A DNA stretch of 64,000 nucleotides from Exserohilum rostratum. Lineage: Eukaryota; Ascomycota; Dothideomycetes; Pleosporales; Pleosporaceae. The notes beneath the pieces were generated by a model, which searched no databases, had not been told where the DNA came from, and worked only from the letters and a program-made list of their open reading frames with translations. Shown one piece after another: positions 45,432-57,338 of the stretch (within the stretch, counting starts at the first letter, position 1; each line of letters begins with the position of its first letter). A program made the position numbers and the translations under genes. Where the stretch lies: contig CP111154.1 of the NCBI GenBank assembly GCA_026367775.1, positions 434,001 through 498,000 on the forward strand, given 5' to 3'.

Positions 45432-46617
45432 TGTGAGTAGTATTGAGAAGTAAAGTGCTGGAGAGATGGAGATGGTGGTTTCAAGGCAGTGTCAAGTACC
45501 CTTTTATCTTCTCATTTACATTTGACTTTGTCTTGAGTCCGTTCCGGTGTTGATCTATCCGCGTGGTAGTTTCTGGGATTAAGGCTTCTCTGCCGGAAAC
45601 GTCAAGGCGTCAAACTACGGTACAAGCCATACGAATCCCAAAATGAATGCATCACCGCCATGTCCGAGGAGTAGAGTGGCCTGTAGAACTGGGTGCAGCG
45701 ACAAACCGACATCCCGCACGGCATGGAGTGAGGGTGGAGAGCCGTATCATGTCAGCAGCAGGGTGCTCCGTCAAGAAGATAGCTTGTTTCGACACTTAAT
45801 CCGTGCGGTGAAGTTAGGGGTGAAGCGGTGTTCCATCGATCGATCACAATACAAGGGGGTTATTGTGCCATCACGTGATGCAGTACGCTAGAAGTCTCGG
45901 CGAACACCGAAGATCCCGCCTGCACTGTCCTGCATACGTCAACACGTCACTAGCATGACCTTTCAATGTCGCATTCTTGAAGGCTTCAACGATCTCCATG
46001 CCAGTTACCACTATCTGGTTCTGTTTGTTGAGATTGCGGATATCCGCTATACAATCAACAGCATGCCGTGCTAAGCATTGCAGAACCGATCGCGCTATGC
46101 TCACGGACTTCCGCAGTGTCCTAATCACAGACAACCGTTAAGCTGAACCCACCTCTCGGCCGTCGATCATATGTAGGAAACACTAACGCTAGTGCTGGAG
46201 ATCTATTTCGAGCTACCTGAGCTGAACGAATGGAGACTACGGAATGACTTGTAGCCCACTAAATCACATCTATCCAGATTACCGGAGCTGATGCTTGTAT
46301 AGGTCTCGGAGAAGAAAAAGTTCTAGTTTGCGACATGGGTTCATGAGATTAGTTGTAGCCCCAAGTTCTCCGTAAAGCACTGTTCGTTATCGTGAACACG
46401 TCATTCCTCTGCGCTATTAGCTGGGTTTGCTTGGATAGGGCGCCGTGGCTGTCACCTTAGCTTCCTACCCTAACGAGGATTCTAAGATGAAGTAGGAATT
46501 ATTCTCCGAAAGCTCGTATTGATACAGAGCTACCAAATATGTATAAAAGGTACCATTATCTATTCTATGTAATAGTAGCCTCATCTTAGTATTCATCCAT
46601 CGTCTCAGTCATTCACT
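45432..46617. other. Divergent intergenic: promoters of P450 and FAD oxidase
   Basis: About 1.2 kb between the starts of the leftward P450 and the rightward oxidase. It carries both promoters, and could hold shared regulator sites. No convincing gene. Confidence 0.5.
46542..46549 (+). promoter_or_regulatory. TATA box of FAD-linked oxidase gene
   Basis: TATAAAAG sits 69 bases upstream of the ATG at 46618, in the expected position for a fungal core promoter. Confidence 0.55.
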
Positions 46618-48196
46618 ATGGCATCCTTGGCTTCCCTCGTTCTTTTTGCTTCTGCATTTGCCAAAAATGCACTTGCAGTGACCTCACAGCAAATCCATAC
46701 AGACTTGGCCAGTACCCTGTCTTCCGGATCTGAGGTTGTCCTAACTACGAACTCGTCTTATTCAACCAGTTTCACTCAACGATGGACCGTCTATTCTGGG
46801 GCTAAACCGGACTATACAGTTGCCGCGAAGCCTGCTACTGTACAAGACGTGCAGAAGATTGTTCAATATGCAGCGGACAACAAGGTTCCGTTCTTGGCGA
46901 CAGGCGGCGGCCATGGATACACCACTTCGCTGTCTGGTCTACAAGGCGCACTCGACATCGATCTGAGTAAATTCCGAAATGTTTCCGTGGACGCTTGCGC
47001 CAACACAATGACCATCGGGGCCGCCACTATCTTTGCCGATATGTACGATCCGCTATACGCCGCGGGCAAACAAATGCGTAAGTGCCAACAGTTTTCATGG
47101 TCTTCGTCAGACTTACATTTTATGCAGCATCTGGTGGGTCATCGTCGCCTAGTATCATCGGAGTTACTCTGGGAGGAGGTATTGGACCCCTGACTGGTGA
47201 ATACGGACTTCTCATCGACTCTCTGCTCAGCGTTGAGATGGTCACTGGAACTGGTCAGATTCTAACGGTATCGGCTACGGAAAACCCCGATCTTTTTTGG
47301 GGTATCAGGGGAGCTGGAGTCAACTTTGGTATCGTCACTTCAGCAACCTACCGCGTCTATGATACGATCAACAACGGCATGGTATACAACGCCGACATTT
47401 CCTTCGAGGCCGAAAAGAATAAGACCATCTTTGAAATTCTCCTCACTTACCAGGGTACGCAAGATGACAGGCTTGCAATCTCTGTAGCTTCTTCAGTCAA
47501 GCAGAATGGGGTAAGTAGATGCCTTCCCTGTAGCACGCTAGCGGACTAGACTAATATACCCAGCCCGAGATCGACGTTAGTGCCATTTACTTTGGCACCA
47601 AAGAACAAGGAGACGCAGCCATCAGGGCTTTCCTTGACCAAAAGCCAAAGTCTAGCAACATCTCTGTTGTGCCTTATAACCAATTGGTTTATGTCGCAAA
47701 CTTTGGGGCCGATGTATTCGCCCGTCGAAAGGGCGTTGGAGCTGACATGTGGGGCTACCAACTCAACAATCTCTCCGTGGCCACACTTAGCAGCACCTAC
47801 ACAAGCTTCATCAACTTCATTCTCGAGACCCCCGCGTTGGAAAACTCTGGCACGTGGCTATTAGAGAAGTTTGGTCTGGGTGTGACTGCAACCATTCCCG
47901 ACGAGGCTACTGCGTACCCGTGGCGCCAAACTGTTTCCTACGGCTTTTTCGCATACAATCTACCTGCGAATGTCACTGAGCAGGTGACCAACACTGTTGA
48001 TCAATTTGCTGAGAAACTTCGCAGCGATCTGGTTTCCGGTTGTGGTAATCCTGAAGGCAACGTGTTTCCTAACTATGCCCGTGGTACTGAGAAGCCAGAG
48101 CAGGTTTATGGCAAGTCGAAGCTGCCTAAGTTGCGGTCCCTGAAGGAGATTCATGACCCCAAGGGTTTGTTTAACCATTACAACTCGTTCGCCTGA
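46618..48196 (+). CDS. Secreted FAD-linked (berberine-bridge-type) oxidase
   Basis: Three exons: 46618-47077, 47128-47510 and 47564-48196 (about 491 aa), with introns of 50 and 53 nt (both GTAAGT). The N-terminus is a signal peptide (MASLASLVLFASAFAKNALA). The FAD_binding_4 domain starts at about residue 65: PDYTVAAKPATVQDVQKIV, then ATGGGHGYTT, where the His is the usual covalent FAD attachment site, and later PSIIGVTLGGGIGPLTGEYG and NPDLFWGIRGAGVNFGIVTS. The BBE-like C-terminus ends with LRSLKEIHDPKGLFNHYNSF. Several N-glycosylation sites are visible (NSS, NLS, NVT). Such enzymes oxidise alcohols, amines or ring systems with O2; many belong to fungal secondary-metabolite clusters. The substrate is unknown. 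A good TATA box precedes the start. Confidence 0.92.
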
Positions 48197-49044
48197 GCTA
48201 GACTTTGATGACTAGTTTATTTTTGCTTTTGGGTAGCTTCATTCACCTAGCGCATCTCTAGTACACACTCGAAAGTTACATAGTAATATCCACCAATATA
48301 ATTTTTTGAACTAAATCAGTTTAATTTGAAATTCTCATATACCTCAATTTTCTAGCGGTCTTAAGTAGGACCATGTTCTTGAGCCACCTTGGCGATCTGT
48401 GCTTGTTGGGTTTGGGCAATTTGTAATTGACGTAGGCCTTGCATAATACGCATACGTGACGAGAAACAAGACTTGAACTGAGTGGTTCCGTTCGATAATT
48501 AATGCATTGAGAGAGCACCTGAGCGGAGAAATTTGAATGCTTGAGCCATATGTAAAGTTGATATTGTCGTTCACTCACGAATCTATTCAGGCATAGTGCC
48601 TTTGTGCAGATCTTCACAATCGATGCAATGATCATTCACGATCAGACAACTCACAATGAATCTGAGTTTAGGTTGGACTATTTTTGTGTTGTTACTCAAC
48701 ATGTGCAGGCTGTAGCATCACTCAACCGTGTTCCGCAACATATGCGCCCATCTGCCACCGGCCAAAGGTATGCACATGCGTTAGTTAAAGAAATTTGATT
48801 TACTACACCCTCTGTGATTGATGAAGCAGCAGCAGAAAGATGAATACTCTCTGCCATTACAAGCAGATATGTTATACAAATCAAAATTCCAACATTCAAG
48901 CACCAGCCACTCGGTCGCACACCGCCCTCCACCGCATTTACATTTTCGTGGCGTTTTCACAGCCCCTCATAAAGCCCCCCCGTTCCATCTTCTCCTTGTC
49001 CCTCCCATTCAGAATTAGCCTTTAATGAGCACTAAGAGTGAACC
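48197..49044. other. Convergent intergenic region
   Basis: This region holds the 3' flanks of the FAD oxidase and the DUF1772-like gene. It is AT-rich with no convincing gene. The ACCCTAACCC at 49042-49051 overlaps the stop of the DUF1772-like gene and is not a telomere repeat. Confidence 0.5.
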
Positions 49045-49626
49045 CTAACCCAAAAGGGCCGCAGCATGAGTTGCCACAACACCCGCATACAAAACGACCC
49101 TGAAGCGGTTAAGCCATCCCCAGTACTCGATCCTGTCATGGTCCTATGTATAAATTTTAGTGATACGCCTTTCAATAGCCAGTAAAAAGAGGGAAAAGAT
49201 ACTCACCCTAGCAGTCTGCATGCCCGCATTCTTCTCCGGCAAGTCGGCATAATGAAATTCCTTCTGTGCCTCGTGCTTCTCCATCAAATGGTTGTTGAGT
49301 GGTGCAATGTAGTGCAAGGTAAACGGAAAAATTAGGAAAGCCATCAAACTGCTTGACAAATACAACATCGTCATTCTTCCTGTCCAACCAACTTTCCCAG
49401 ACGCACCGTATGCGAGTACGAGAGAGAGAATTAGGTTTGAGGCACTGAGTGTGGTCGCAGGAATTTGTGCTTTACCGAACTGAATGCGCCATTGACGGAT
49501 AGCAACAATTGGTGAGGGCGAGACGAGTATGGAGGGGATGGAGATGGTGCTCAAGGCAGTGTTCATTCCAAGGAGGAATGTAGCCTGCACGAGGGTTCCC
49601 ACTTGGAGTGTGTTGAACGAAATCAT
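49045..49626 (-). CDS. DUF1772 / anthrone-oxygenase-like membrane protein
   Basis: Two exons, 49626-49207 and 49143-49045, with a 63-nt intron (49206-49144, donor GTGAGT) between codons, encode about 172 aa. The protein has the small four-helix membrane layout of the DUF1772/anthrone oxygenase family: an N-terminal helix (LVQATFLLGMNTAL), two central helices, a polar loop (HYIAPLNNHLMEKHE) and a last segment reached only by splicing, DHDRIEYWGWLNRFRVVLYA followed by GVVATHAAALLG. Family members such as HypC convert anthrones to anthraquinones in polyketide pathways; others have no known role. The Trp/Arg-containing WxWLNRFRV motif is kept. In this neighbourhood an oxidative tailoring role is plausible but not shown. 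Confidence 0.8.
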
Positions 49627-50427
49627 TTTTAGAAGGAGTTAGACTTGAAGATGAGAATCGCTGAGTAAGGAGGACCGGTGAAGCTGAGACTGAAGAGATG
49701 CTGACAGATGTGATTTTCGAAAGCAGAAATTTGAGCGTTTATATCAGTATACAAAACTTAATGCCGGTATTCAAGAGGAAGTTAGGTACATCCGTATCAT
49801 CTCTCCATGTTCGATCTCAAGTCTCCGATCGTACACTACCGCAGACGCCGTGCGTAGAAGTAATACGGCTCTCCATACGCAGTCCGTACATGCTAGCTCC
49901 GGCATTGAGGATGATATCCAAACATCATATCGGGAACCGGTGGTCGGTGTTCAGAACGTAAGTCCATCAACCCGTCTTGGCGGACTTGAACACGATCGAT
50001 GTGCACGTCTTCACGTGACAAAGCACGCTAACGGAACTCCGTACACAACCAACACAATTCAGGACACCCGTACTAACACCAAAAAAATATGCGGCTGAAA
50101 GGCGGACGAACCGCAGTACCGGAGCCCGATTGCCATGTAGGGAAATGTGAATTATTAAGCATGCGTTTTCAATTATGACGATAAACAGGTTTGTGTAGCA
50201 GTGCCGCCTTGTAAGAAGTTTATATTTGAGACTCGCTTGCTCGCCCTCTTCTCAATTACATTTCCGTCCGCTTATCCCGAAACCAGCTACTTCTCTCTGC
50301 ACTCTATTTGGATAATCCCGAACCTTCTTTTTTATACTCCACCCGCGTACATCCGTATATTCGTACATTCGTCTCCTCGGCGCTACTGCGTATATACCTG
50401 TCTACGTACCACCACCACAGACAAAAA
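49627..50427. other. Divergent intergenic between DUF1772-like and SDR genes
   Basis: This is an 801-bp region that must hold both promoters. An open frame precedes the SDR start in phase (from 50308) but lacks conserved sequence and is likely 5' leader. Confidence 0.5.
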
Positions 50428-51405
50428 ATGGCCAGTTTCCCCGCTTTTCTCAAGTCGCAGCTCTTGTACACACCCAAGCTGCCGCAACCGTCAACCTTCA
50501 ATGGGAAAACGGTAATCGTGACTGGTGCGAATACCGGTCTCGGGTTAGAGGCTGCCCGGCACTTTGTCCGGTGTGGCGCGGCAACCGTCATCATCGCATG
50601 CCGCACCATCTCCAAAGGCGAAGCGGCGAAGCGCGCCATTGAAAAGAGCGAGAGCCGAACGGGTGTAATCCAAGTCTGGCAGCTGGACCTCTCGTCGTAC
50701 GACAGCGTCAAAGCCTTCGCCAAAAAATGCGAGACCCTTCCACGACTCGACATCTGCGTTGAGAACGCAGGTATTGCAACGGGCAAGTTTACACGTGCGG
50801 AAGGCCACGAAGCGCACATTACCGTGAATGTGATTTCTACATTCTTGCTTGCGCTGCTCTTGCTGCCCATCATGCGGAGGTCAGCAAAGAAAACGGGATC
50901 AAAGCCGTACCTTACGATTGTCACGTCCGAAGTACACCACTGGACGCAGTTTCCCCAGAGAAAAGAACCAAGTATCTTTGCTGCGCTAGACGACGAGTCA
51001 AAAGCAGACATGATGGATCGCTATAACGTCTCCAAGCTCCTTGAGATCCTCGCTCTGCGCCACATAACGCGGGTGCTAATGCAAGACCGCGCAAAATACC
51101 CCGTGGTCATCAACTGCGTGACACCTGGGCTGTGCAAGTCTGAGCTTGTCAAGGACATGGGGCTGGCGCCGGTCGTATTTAAGAAGCTGCTGGGTCGCTC
51201 CCTGGAGGTCGGGAGCCGTACTTTGGTCAATGCTGCGTGTCTGCCTGACAGCGCTGGCGAGTATATTATCGACGACCATGTGTCTGAGCCATCACCGCTT
51301 GTTGTCAGCGAAGAGGGCAAAGAGTTGGCGGCGAGGGTCTGGAACGAGCTCTCGGACATCTTGGAAAAAGCTTGTCCTGGCGTCACGCAGAATATTGCGC
51401 TCTAA
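50428..51405 (+). CDS. Short-chain dehydrogenase/reductase (retinol-dehydrogenase-like)
   Basis: A single exon of 325 aa from the ATG at 50428 (MASFPAFLKSQ); upstream in-frame codons lack conservation. The Rossmann NAD(P)-binding motif TGANTGLG is at 32-39, followed by ACRTISKGEAA whose Arg suggests NADP(H). The NNAG-type motif reads ENAG at about 112-115, the catalytic Ser is in IVTS (S167), and YNVSK gives Tyr199 and Lys203. The C-terminal part has a PG motif (CVTPGLCKSEL). It resembles the SDR subgroup often called retinol dehydrogenase or WW-domain-oxidoreductase-like in fungi, which includes metabolite-tailoring ketoreductases. The substrate is unknown. It converges on the third C6 regulator with a 276-base gap. 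Confidence 0.92.
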   Translation: MASFPAFLKSQLLYTPKLPQPSTFNGKTVIVTGANTGLGLEAARHFVRCGAATVIIACRTISKGEAAKRAIEKSESRTGVIQVWQLDLSSYDSVKAFAKKCETLPRLDICVENAGIATGKFTRAEGHEAHITVNVISTFLLALLLLPIMRRSAKKTGSKPYLTIVTSEVHHWTQFPQRKEPSIFAALDDESKADMMDRYNVSKLLEILALRHITRVLMQDRAKYPVVINCVTPGLCKSELVKDMGLAPVVFKKLLGRSLEVGSRTLVNAACLPDSAGEYIIDDHVSEPSPLVVSEEGKELAARVWNELSDILEKACPGVTQNIAL

Positions 51406-51681
51406 GTGGTTTTTTGAATTTGAAGTTGTGCTTTTGGGGTACAAGAATGTGAGTAGGATGAATACCTTGTTTAGAAAGGATAATTTAGTCTTCTCAAGTT
51501 TTTGAAATATTAATACAATTAATGTCCTATATGGGTTTCTCCTTAATTGTTTAGCCCCTGACCTGACCGTGGTTATGCTCAATCATCTATTTCTGATCGT
51601 TCTTCATTGCTTCGATTGCTCGCCTTTTTCTCCCAAACGCCGATGTAGAAGTAAAATTACATGCCAAGCCACCAGGGTATA

Positions 51682-54280
51682 TCAAGCCCACCTATGTAAG
51701 AAATACCGCACCTTGTCCAGTACAGAGTTGACAAGCTGTGTGGGATGGCTCTCTAGTTTGTTGATGCAATACAGGAGGCTGTTGTTCTGCTCTAGAATCG
51801 GTAGCCGTCTTCTGTCAGAGAATGTGACGACTGGAATGCCTGTGTTCGTGTTAAGGAAACGTTCTTCCTCGCTCGGTGACAGCGTATCAATGCTAACTTC
51901 ACGTGCCTGACGGCTCGAAGTCTGCTGTTCGACCGACCTGAGCGACCAGCAAGCCACGGATGCACGGTATATAGCCAGTGGCCACCATGTGGGTCGCAGG
52001 TCTATCGGCAGGCTATCGATGAGTCGGAAGATCTGACCTGCGTGGAACAAGACATAGCTTTCACCTTCAGGGTAACGGACCCTACGCCACATCGCCGTAC
52101 GTGCCATTTCGGAGACTGGCGGCTCCTCTCTTGCGCATCTCTCGATATCAGGAATGCTTGTAAACACGTTCAAGCTGACCAAATGGAGCATGATGATACT
52201 GAGGCAGTCGGTAGCTCTGGTCTGGCTATGACTCTCATTGTCTGTGGCAGCATGTAAGTGCCGCTTGAGGAGCACAGTGAGGTCTTGCACCAAGTCCTGC
52301 GTCTCTTGCAAACGACCTAGTACTTTGATCTTTGAAAGAACACGGTATCTGTTGGACGGCTCGTCGGTATCGAATATTCGCAGGAGTTGTTGCTGTTCTA
52401 AGATCATGGCCTGTAGGGGATGGAGAAGCAGACGTAGGTGATGTAGAGGTGTGTCATCGCCTACTGTGAGCTGGCCCTGTAGGAAACTACGAAACAAGCC
52501 GTTGAGAGATGGCATTTCGTGGCCGAGTTGAATTTCATTTGCGCCTTGCTGTCCAGCCCAGGCATTGTATGATGGTGCATGCCATAGATCGTTATTACGA
52601 GGTAGAGGTACTTGCAAATCCCCGATCGAAAGTATGGGTGGAACATCGTGAAGCAGACTGACTTCAAGGTCAACATAAACCCATGCGTATGCGTGGCTGT
52701 AATAGTCAGATAATTTCCCGTTGTTGTATAAAAGGCTTATCTTACCGATTTCTTTGCTCGCGCTCTTTCCATTCCTCCCACGGATTCTTGCCGCCTGAGA
52801 CTTGTTCGTGGTAACCTTGTTCAGGCTGCAAAATTCTAGTCTCTTTCAGCATCTATTATGGTGTATTAGCACAGCCTTCCTTGCTCTCCCAGGTAATGAT
52901 CACTTACGCTCATATACTGTCCTCTTTTCGCCATGGAAAACTAATCAGAATGTCAGCGTCGTCCAAAACGATGGTTCATGAGCTAACATACCGAGTTGAA
53001 AGAGTCTTTACCGCTTCGCGCGCAGAGGGTCAGTAATTGCAGTGCAATGCCCCCAACCATGGGGTCCGATATGCTTCGACGTTCGAGGACGTGCTTCAAA
53101 GCCACTCTGCACACTTCAATCAGCCCATGAGCGAACACGTGCGACTCATGGTGATCTGTTAGCATGGCGCCTTGTGTGATTACAAGAATGACTAGCAGCA
53201 TGCCAACATCGGCCGCGTCGATTTGTAGAATGTCATGAATGCTGGCGGTAGGGGAGCCGGCAAGGCCAAGATATGGTTGTATGGATTCAATGCGTTTGGC
53301 ATAGAGGTCGACAAAGTGAGTCAGCACATGAGAAGGAGGTAGAGACACGATGCGTCCGAATAAGCCTTGGTCTGACGATGATGGTGAGCAGCCAATCTGC
53401 AGTGCACGGTGGAGCAGAATCTGCACAACCGCGACTATCCGGTCCCTATAGTCTTGGGACAGGGCTGTGTTGGCGTTGGTTTCGTTAATGGGTAGTCCGT
53501 TCCAAGCATCTGGCCGAGCGAGTAGATCCAGCATTTCGCCCAGTACATCCCCTGATGCCTCCGAATTGCTCATGCGTGCATCCTGAGTTGGCCTGGTGGG
53601 ATGCGAAGTCACCTGTCCGTCCAGCGGGCTCAACGGTAGACTTTGGATAGTCTGAGGGCTTGTAAAAGGGGGGGTTGGGGGTTGGCAGGGCCCATTCAAG
53701 AGCCCTTGTTTGTACTGGCCTCCGTTACTGACAAGATGCTGAGAGAAGCGAGGTTCCGTTGTCTGTATTTCTAAACGTGGAACATTTGGGTAGATGTTGC
53801 CAGCCACGTTGCCGTCCATAGAATCGCCCCCTGAAGAGCCGGTATACGAAAAACCCATGAAATCTTCGTAGCCCGAAAACTCCAGTGGCCCTGGATTTAA
53901 AGTCGATTGCGCAAGAACGAAAAGGTCGTCATGGCGCGGTTGGCCGTCACTCATGATGTAGTTAGAAAACTGCTCTATTGGTGCGGTGTGATTGGTATTT
54001 AAGCGGAGAGTGGCCGTTGATGGTGTTGTCTTTGAGGCCTGCGCTCGCTTTCGAGGAGCTCGTGGCCGGCGCGACGTGCATCTTGGTTGGCATACATAGT
54101 TTCTTGCGACACATTGAGAGCATGGCACCTAAATATAATGTTAGAAGCTGTGTTGTTGTGATTGCCCCATAATCGATTTCTCTGCGTGCTGGAGTGGGAT
54201 GTCACCTGACTGACCTTCCGATCGCATCGTGCCTTTGAGATGGCACAACGGGTGCAAGCAATAAGCGAAGCGTTTTCCAT
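51682..54280 (-). CDS. Zn2Cys6 transcription factor
   Basis: Five exons: 54280-54215, 54128-52992, 52940-52908, 52852-52746 and 52696-51682 (about 785 aa). The zinc cluster is split by the first intron and reads CTRCAISKARC then DRKVPCSQCVARNYVC (C-x2-C-x6-C-x5-C-x2-C-x6-C). A basic stretch (RRPRAPRKRAQ) follows, then a long Ser/Thr/Pro-rich linker and a helical region with motifs like LTHFVDLYAKRIESIQPYLG, matching the fungal-specific TF domain middle homology region. Two very short exons (33 nt and 107 nt) are needed to bridge SFNSFSMAKRGQYMS to MLKETRILQPEQ and on to HAYAWVYVDLEVS, the usual second half with a Trp-rich element. An in-frame Met also exists at 54304. It likely regulates genes near or far; the SDR is the nearest candidate target. 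Confidence 0.87.
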
Positions 54281-57200
54281 GGGAAAGGATATGGAGTATA
54301 CCAAGGCAATAGGCGACCTACCAAGGACGGTAATGCAGGTTACTTATCGAAACTTAAAGTAGGTCCTGTGAGCCATCTACAGGTGTAGCAGATTAGGTTC
54401 GAAGGCCGAAGCACCGAGCACGGATGCTGACAGTCACTGCAATGCGGCAGGATATGATAGCGCATTCAGGTGACCCTGTTAACCTGTGTCCCGCTTGGTA
54501 GTTTCGTCGGCTTTCTCGGGTGCCAACAGTTGCAGATGAATGCCTGCATTTGTTCTCGACTGTTCCAGCAGGGGGCTGTGAGCTCCATGACACTAATCCC
54601 ACGTGCTTCAGGTTAGGCGGTTTCCCAAAACAAGTTAGATTATATAAGCAACCCCACCCCTAACTATAAGCACTACTTAGTCTGGGTTGCGATACACTGG
54701 TACAACCACATGGTATGTGGAGGACAGAGGGACTCCGTTCACCTGTTTGAAACACGAACTATCCGATATTACACGTTGACATTTTTAGATCATGTCTTAC
54801 TCCACCAAGTAAACTGCCTCGCTTGCAGTTATCGTGCAAAAGATGTAGGCTTCGGACATGCTTAGAACCTTATTTTAGCGTTGTTTTTAGATGAACTTGT
54901 ACCTGGGTAGCCGTTTCGTCCGGTTTCACCGGTTCAATGACAGCCGGGTACTCCATGGGTACCTTTCTGAGCAATGGCCTAGCTCTGCACCCCCACGTTA
55001 CTGCTTCTCGTGGCATTATATTAAAAACAAGCCTGGTGCATACAACAGATTACGCGCAATGTGCATTCGTCATTGTATACCTGAACCCCGAAATCCGACC
55101 TTTGGGCCCGTTGCCTACCAACATTGATCGAGAACAATGTTCCCCATGCGCAGATGTCAGCAAGGCTACAGGTGAGTAACACAAGGATATGGCGACACTG
55201 TTAGACCTGATGCATATGTTGCTGAGAACGCCATCGACACTAGGGTGTACAGTCAGGGTGCATGGTCATTCGAACGCCCGAATAACAACGTCGCCTTCCT
55301 CGCTAGCATGCTTGGAACAGACTACATGTTAAGGGCCAAATGCCAAATAGCAGATAAGAAACCATATTTGTGCAGATGAAAGCAAATGGGCAACAGCTAC
55401 CTGAACTCAAAGTCAAAAGAGAAATTAATTAGCAGCTTCTTCCGCGGAGCATCGTATTCGAGGATATGTGTACACCCAACGGTCGATCTAATGCACATCA
55501 AACCGGGGTAGGCATGCCGGGGGGAAATCGAGGCGGGAAGTTCCACACCAATGTCATTCGCAGGGCTACCCATTATTGCTTAGCTATTTCAGATTGAAAC
55601 TGAGTGAGAAAGAGATACGGTTTGTACGATCACTCAAGCGGTTGAACTCCGGCTGTACATCCAACGAAAATCGGCGATCCAGACGTGAGAAGAGCTAATG
55701 ATGCGGGAAAAACGGCAGACTGTGCGTTGTGGAGCTGCCAGCTATGTAAAATAGAAAGCTCCAGATGTCAATTGACGCACGACTTGTTGCTGAGGTACCC
55801 TTGCTTTCCCAATTCGAAAATGTACTGGCAAAAAGATATAAGTTGTTGGGTTATAGTACGAAAGCGGCAGTTTTAGTCGGAAGCTCTCCACTTTCCGATT
55901 TCCGTTACTCGGCCGTTCCTGCACGTCTCTAACTTTGACATGGTCACTGATAGTGCTGATTGTTCATCTACAGATCGTGTATGGTTCGCAGCCCTAGGCG
56001 CGGAACGCCTCCCCGTTGGTTTTATTATTTAGTTAGTAGTAGCCTGTATTAGCAAATTCGGTTGCCCATGAAAGAACTCATTCGTCGTCTGGAAGAAAAA
56101 AAAACCCCCTCCGCTCCCGGCACCAAGTGAGTTACTCGACAACGCCCATGCATTCTGCTTTGCGCAGCACAAGGCGCACGCCATGGCGTGCTTTCTCCAT
56201 GTTGTCGAGGCTTACTTTGTTTAGTAATCTTATCACGCTGTGTACGTGTCGGATAATGCACCAATCTCCGGTTGGCAATGCCTTGGTCAGGGCTGCACGG
56301 GTCTTTGCAAGGCTGCATATTCGAGGGTCCATCCAAGACAAGCAGGCCAAGATGTTTTGGGCAAGCATTCCCCAGTACGATCGCTTCATGCAACGCAGAC
56401 GGCGAATGTCGACAGGAAACTGTGCGCCGGCAACTTAAATCCTCTGTACTAAGTTTACGACGTTTTGCATTCTTGCCTGTGTACTTGTGCAAAGAGGATC
56501 CGAACGCGTCACGCCATCAAGTATGGCTACATGGGGCGGTCGTCTTTGTTTATACATAGTTTTTGTTATCTACGTTGGTCAGATATGGCTATGGGCAAGA
56601 GTGCAGCGGGCTATCGAGCCAATACATCTGATAATGGCGCTTTCGAGTGGTTAATTGGCCGGTCAATCCAATCGGCCGTTTGCGACACTGACGGGCCGGG
56701 ATAGCGGAAATGTCCAGCGGCTGTGTGGTTTAGCGCGTGGCTCTGCGGTTTGACCCGATCGTCGGCGGAAGATTGCGGCAGATGCTCTTGACGCCTGTGC
56801 ATTCGCAAACCTATGCGGGTTGGGGTGAGGGTCCGAGTCAGGCATGGGGGTGAGGTCGGGGCGTTCAAGACGGCCGCCATACAGTATAGGGCAGCGACGA
56901 TCGTTGCTATGCCAAGCTCCTGATCTCAAGTCGGGGTTTCGAAAGATGATCGTCCCAGCAGCCCAGACCCCCCGAGTTTCGCTAATAGTGTTGGCACGCT
57001 TCTGCCAAGCTGTCAAAGGCCTAGTGATACACCATGCACTATGTATACAGTACTACCTGATCCTCCAAGCGTTCATGCCAAAGCTCACCTGTCGCTGGTG
57101 AGAGCAGTGTTTGTGGTAAAGGTCATTATATTCTTCCAGCTTGGTCGTATAGCTCAACGCCTCCCATCTAGATCCGTTTTGCTCGTGCTGCTAAAGTACA

Positions 57201-57338
57201 TGATGAACGTCAAATGAGAAGTGGAGAGCAGAGATATGTCCGACACATGTTTTACTATACAGATAGCCCTCCTTACGTTTTCCGTCGGGGTATGCTCATT
57301 TCATGCTTAGTGATCCCAGTGGACCGCCCTACTTTAAC
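54281..57338. other. Gene-poor stretch between C6 regulator and EF-Tu
   Basis: About 3.1 kb. Apart from the coding-like relic at 56132-56557 there are only short, overlapping frames. No intact gene, tRNA or repeat array was recognised. Confidence 0.45.
56132..56557 (-). pseudogene. Coding-like relic with one internal stop, unrecognised
   Basis: The frame from an ATG at 56557 runs 142 codons to a stop at 56132, broken once by TAA at 56437-56435 (codon 41). The part after the stop reads like a real soluble helical protein (PVDIRRLRCMKRSYWGML, then LACLSWMDPRICSLAKTR, then GDWCIIRHVHSVIRLLNKVS), with regular hydrophobic spacing and no low complexity. I do not recognise the family. No canonical intron of workable length removes the stop. 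It may be a decayed gene fragment, or an exon of a gene whose other parts I missed. A CAA-to-TAA change would fit C-to-T decay. Confidence 0.35.

Noticed and set aside
49042..49051. ACCCTAACCC resembling a telomere repeat
   Set aside because: Only about one and a half units, overlapping the stop codon of the DUF1772-like gene.
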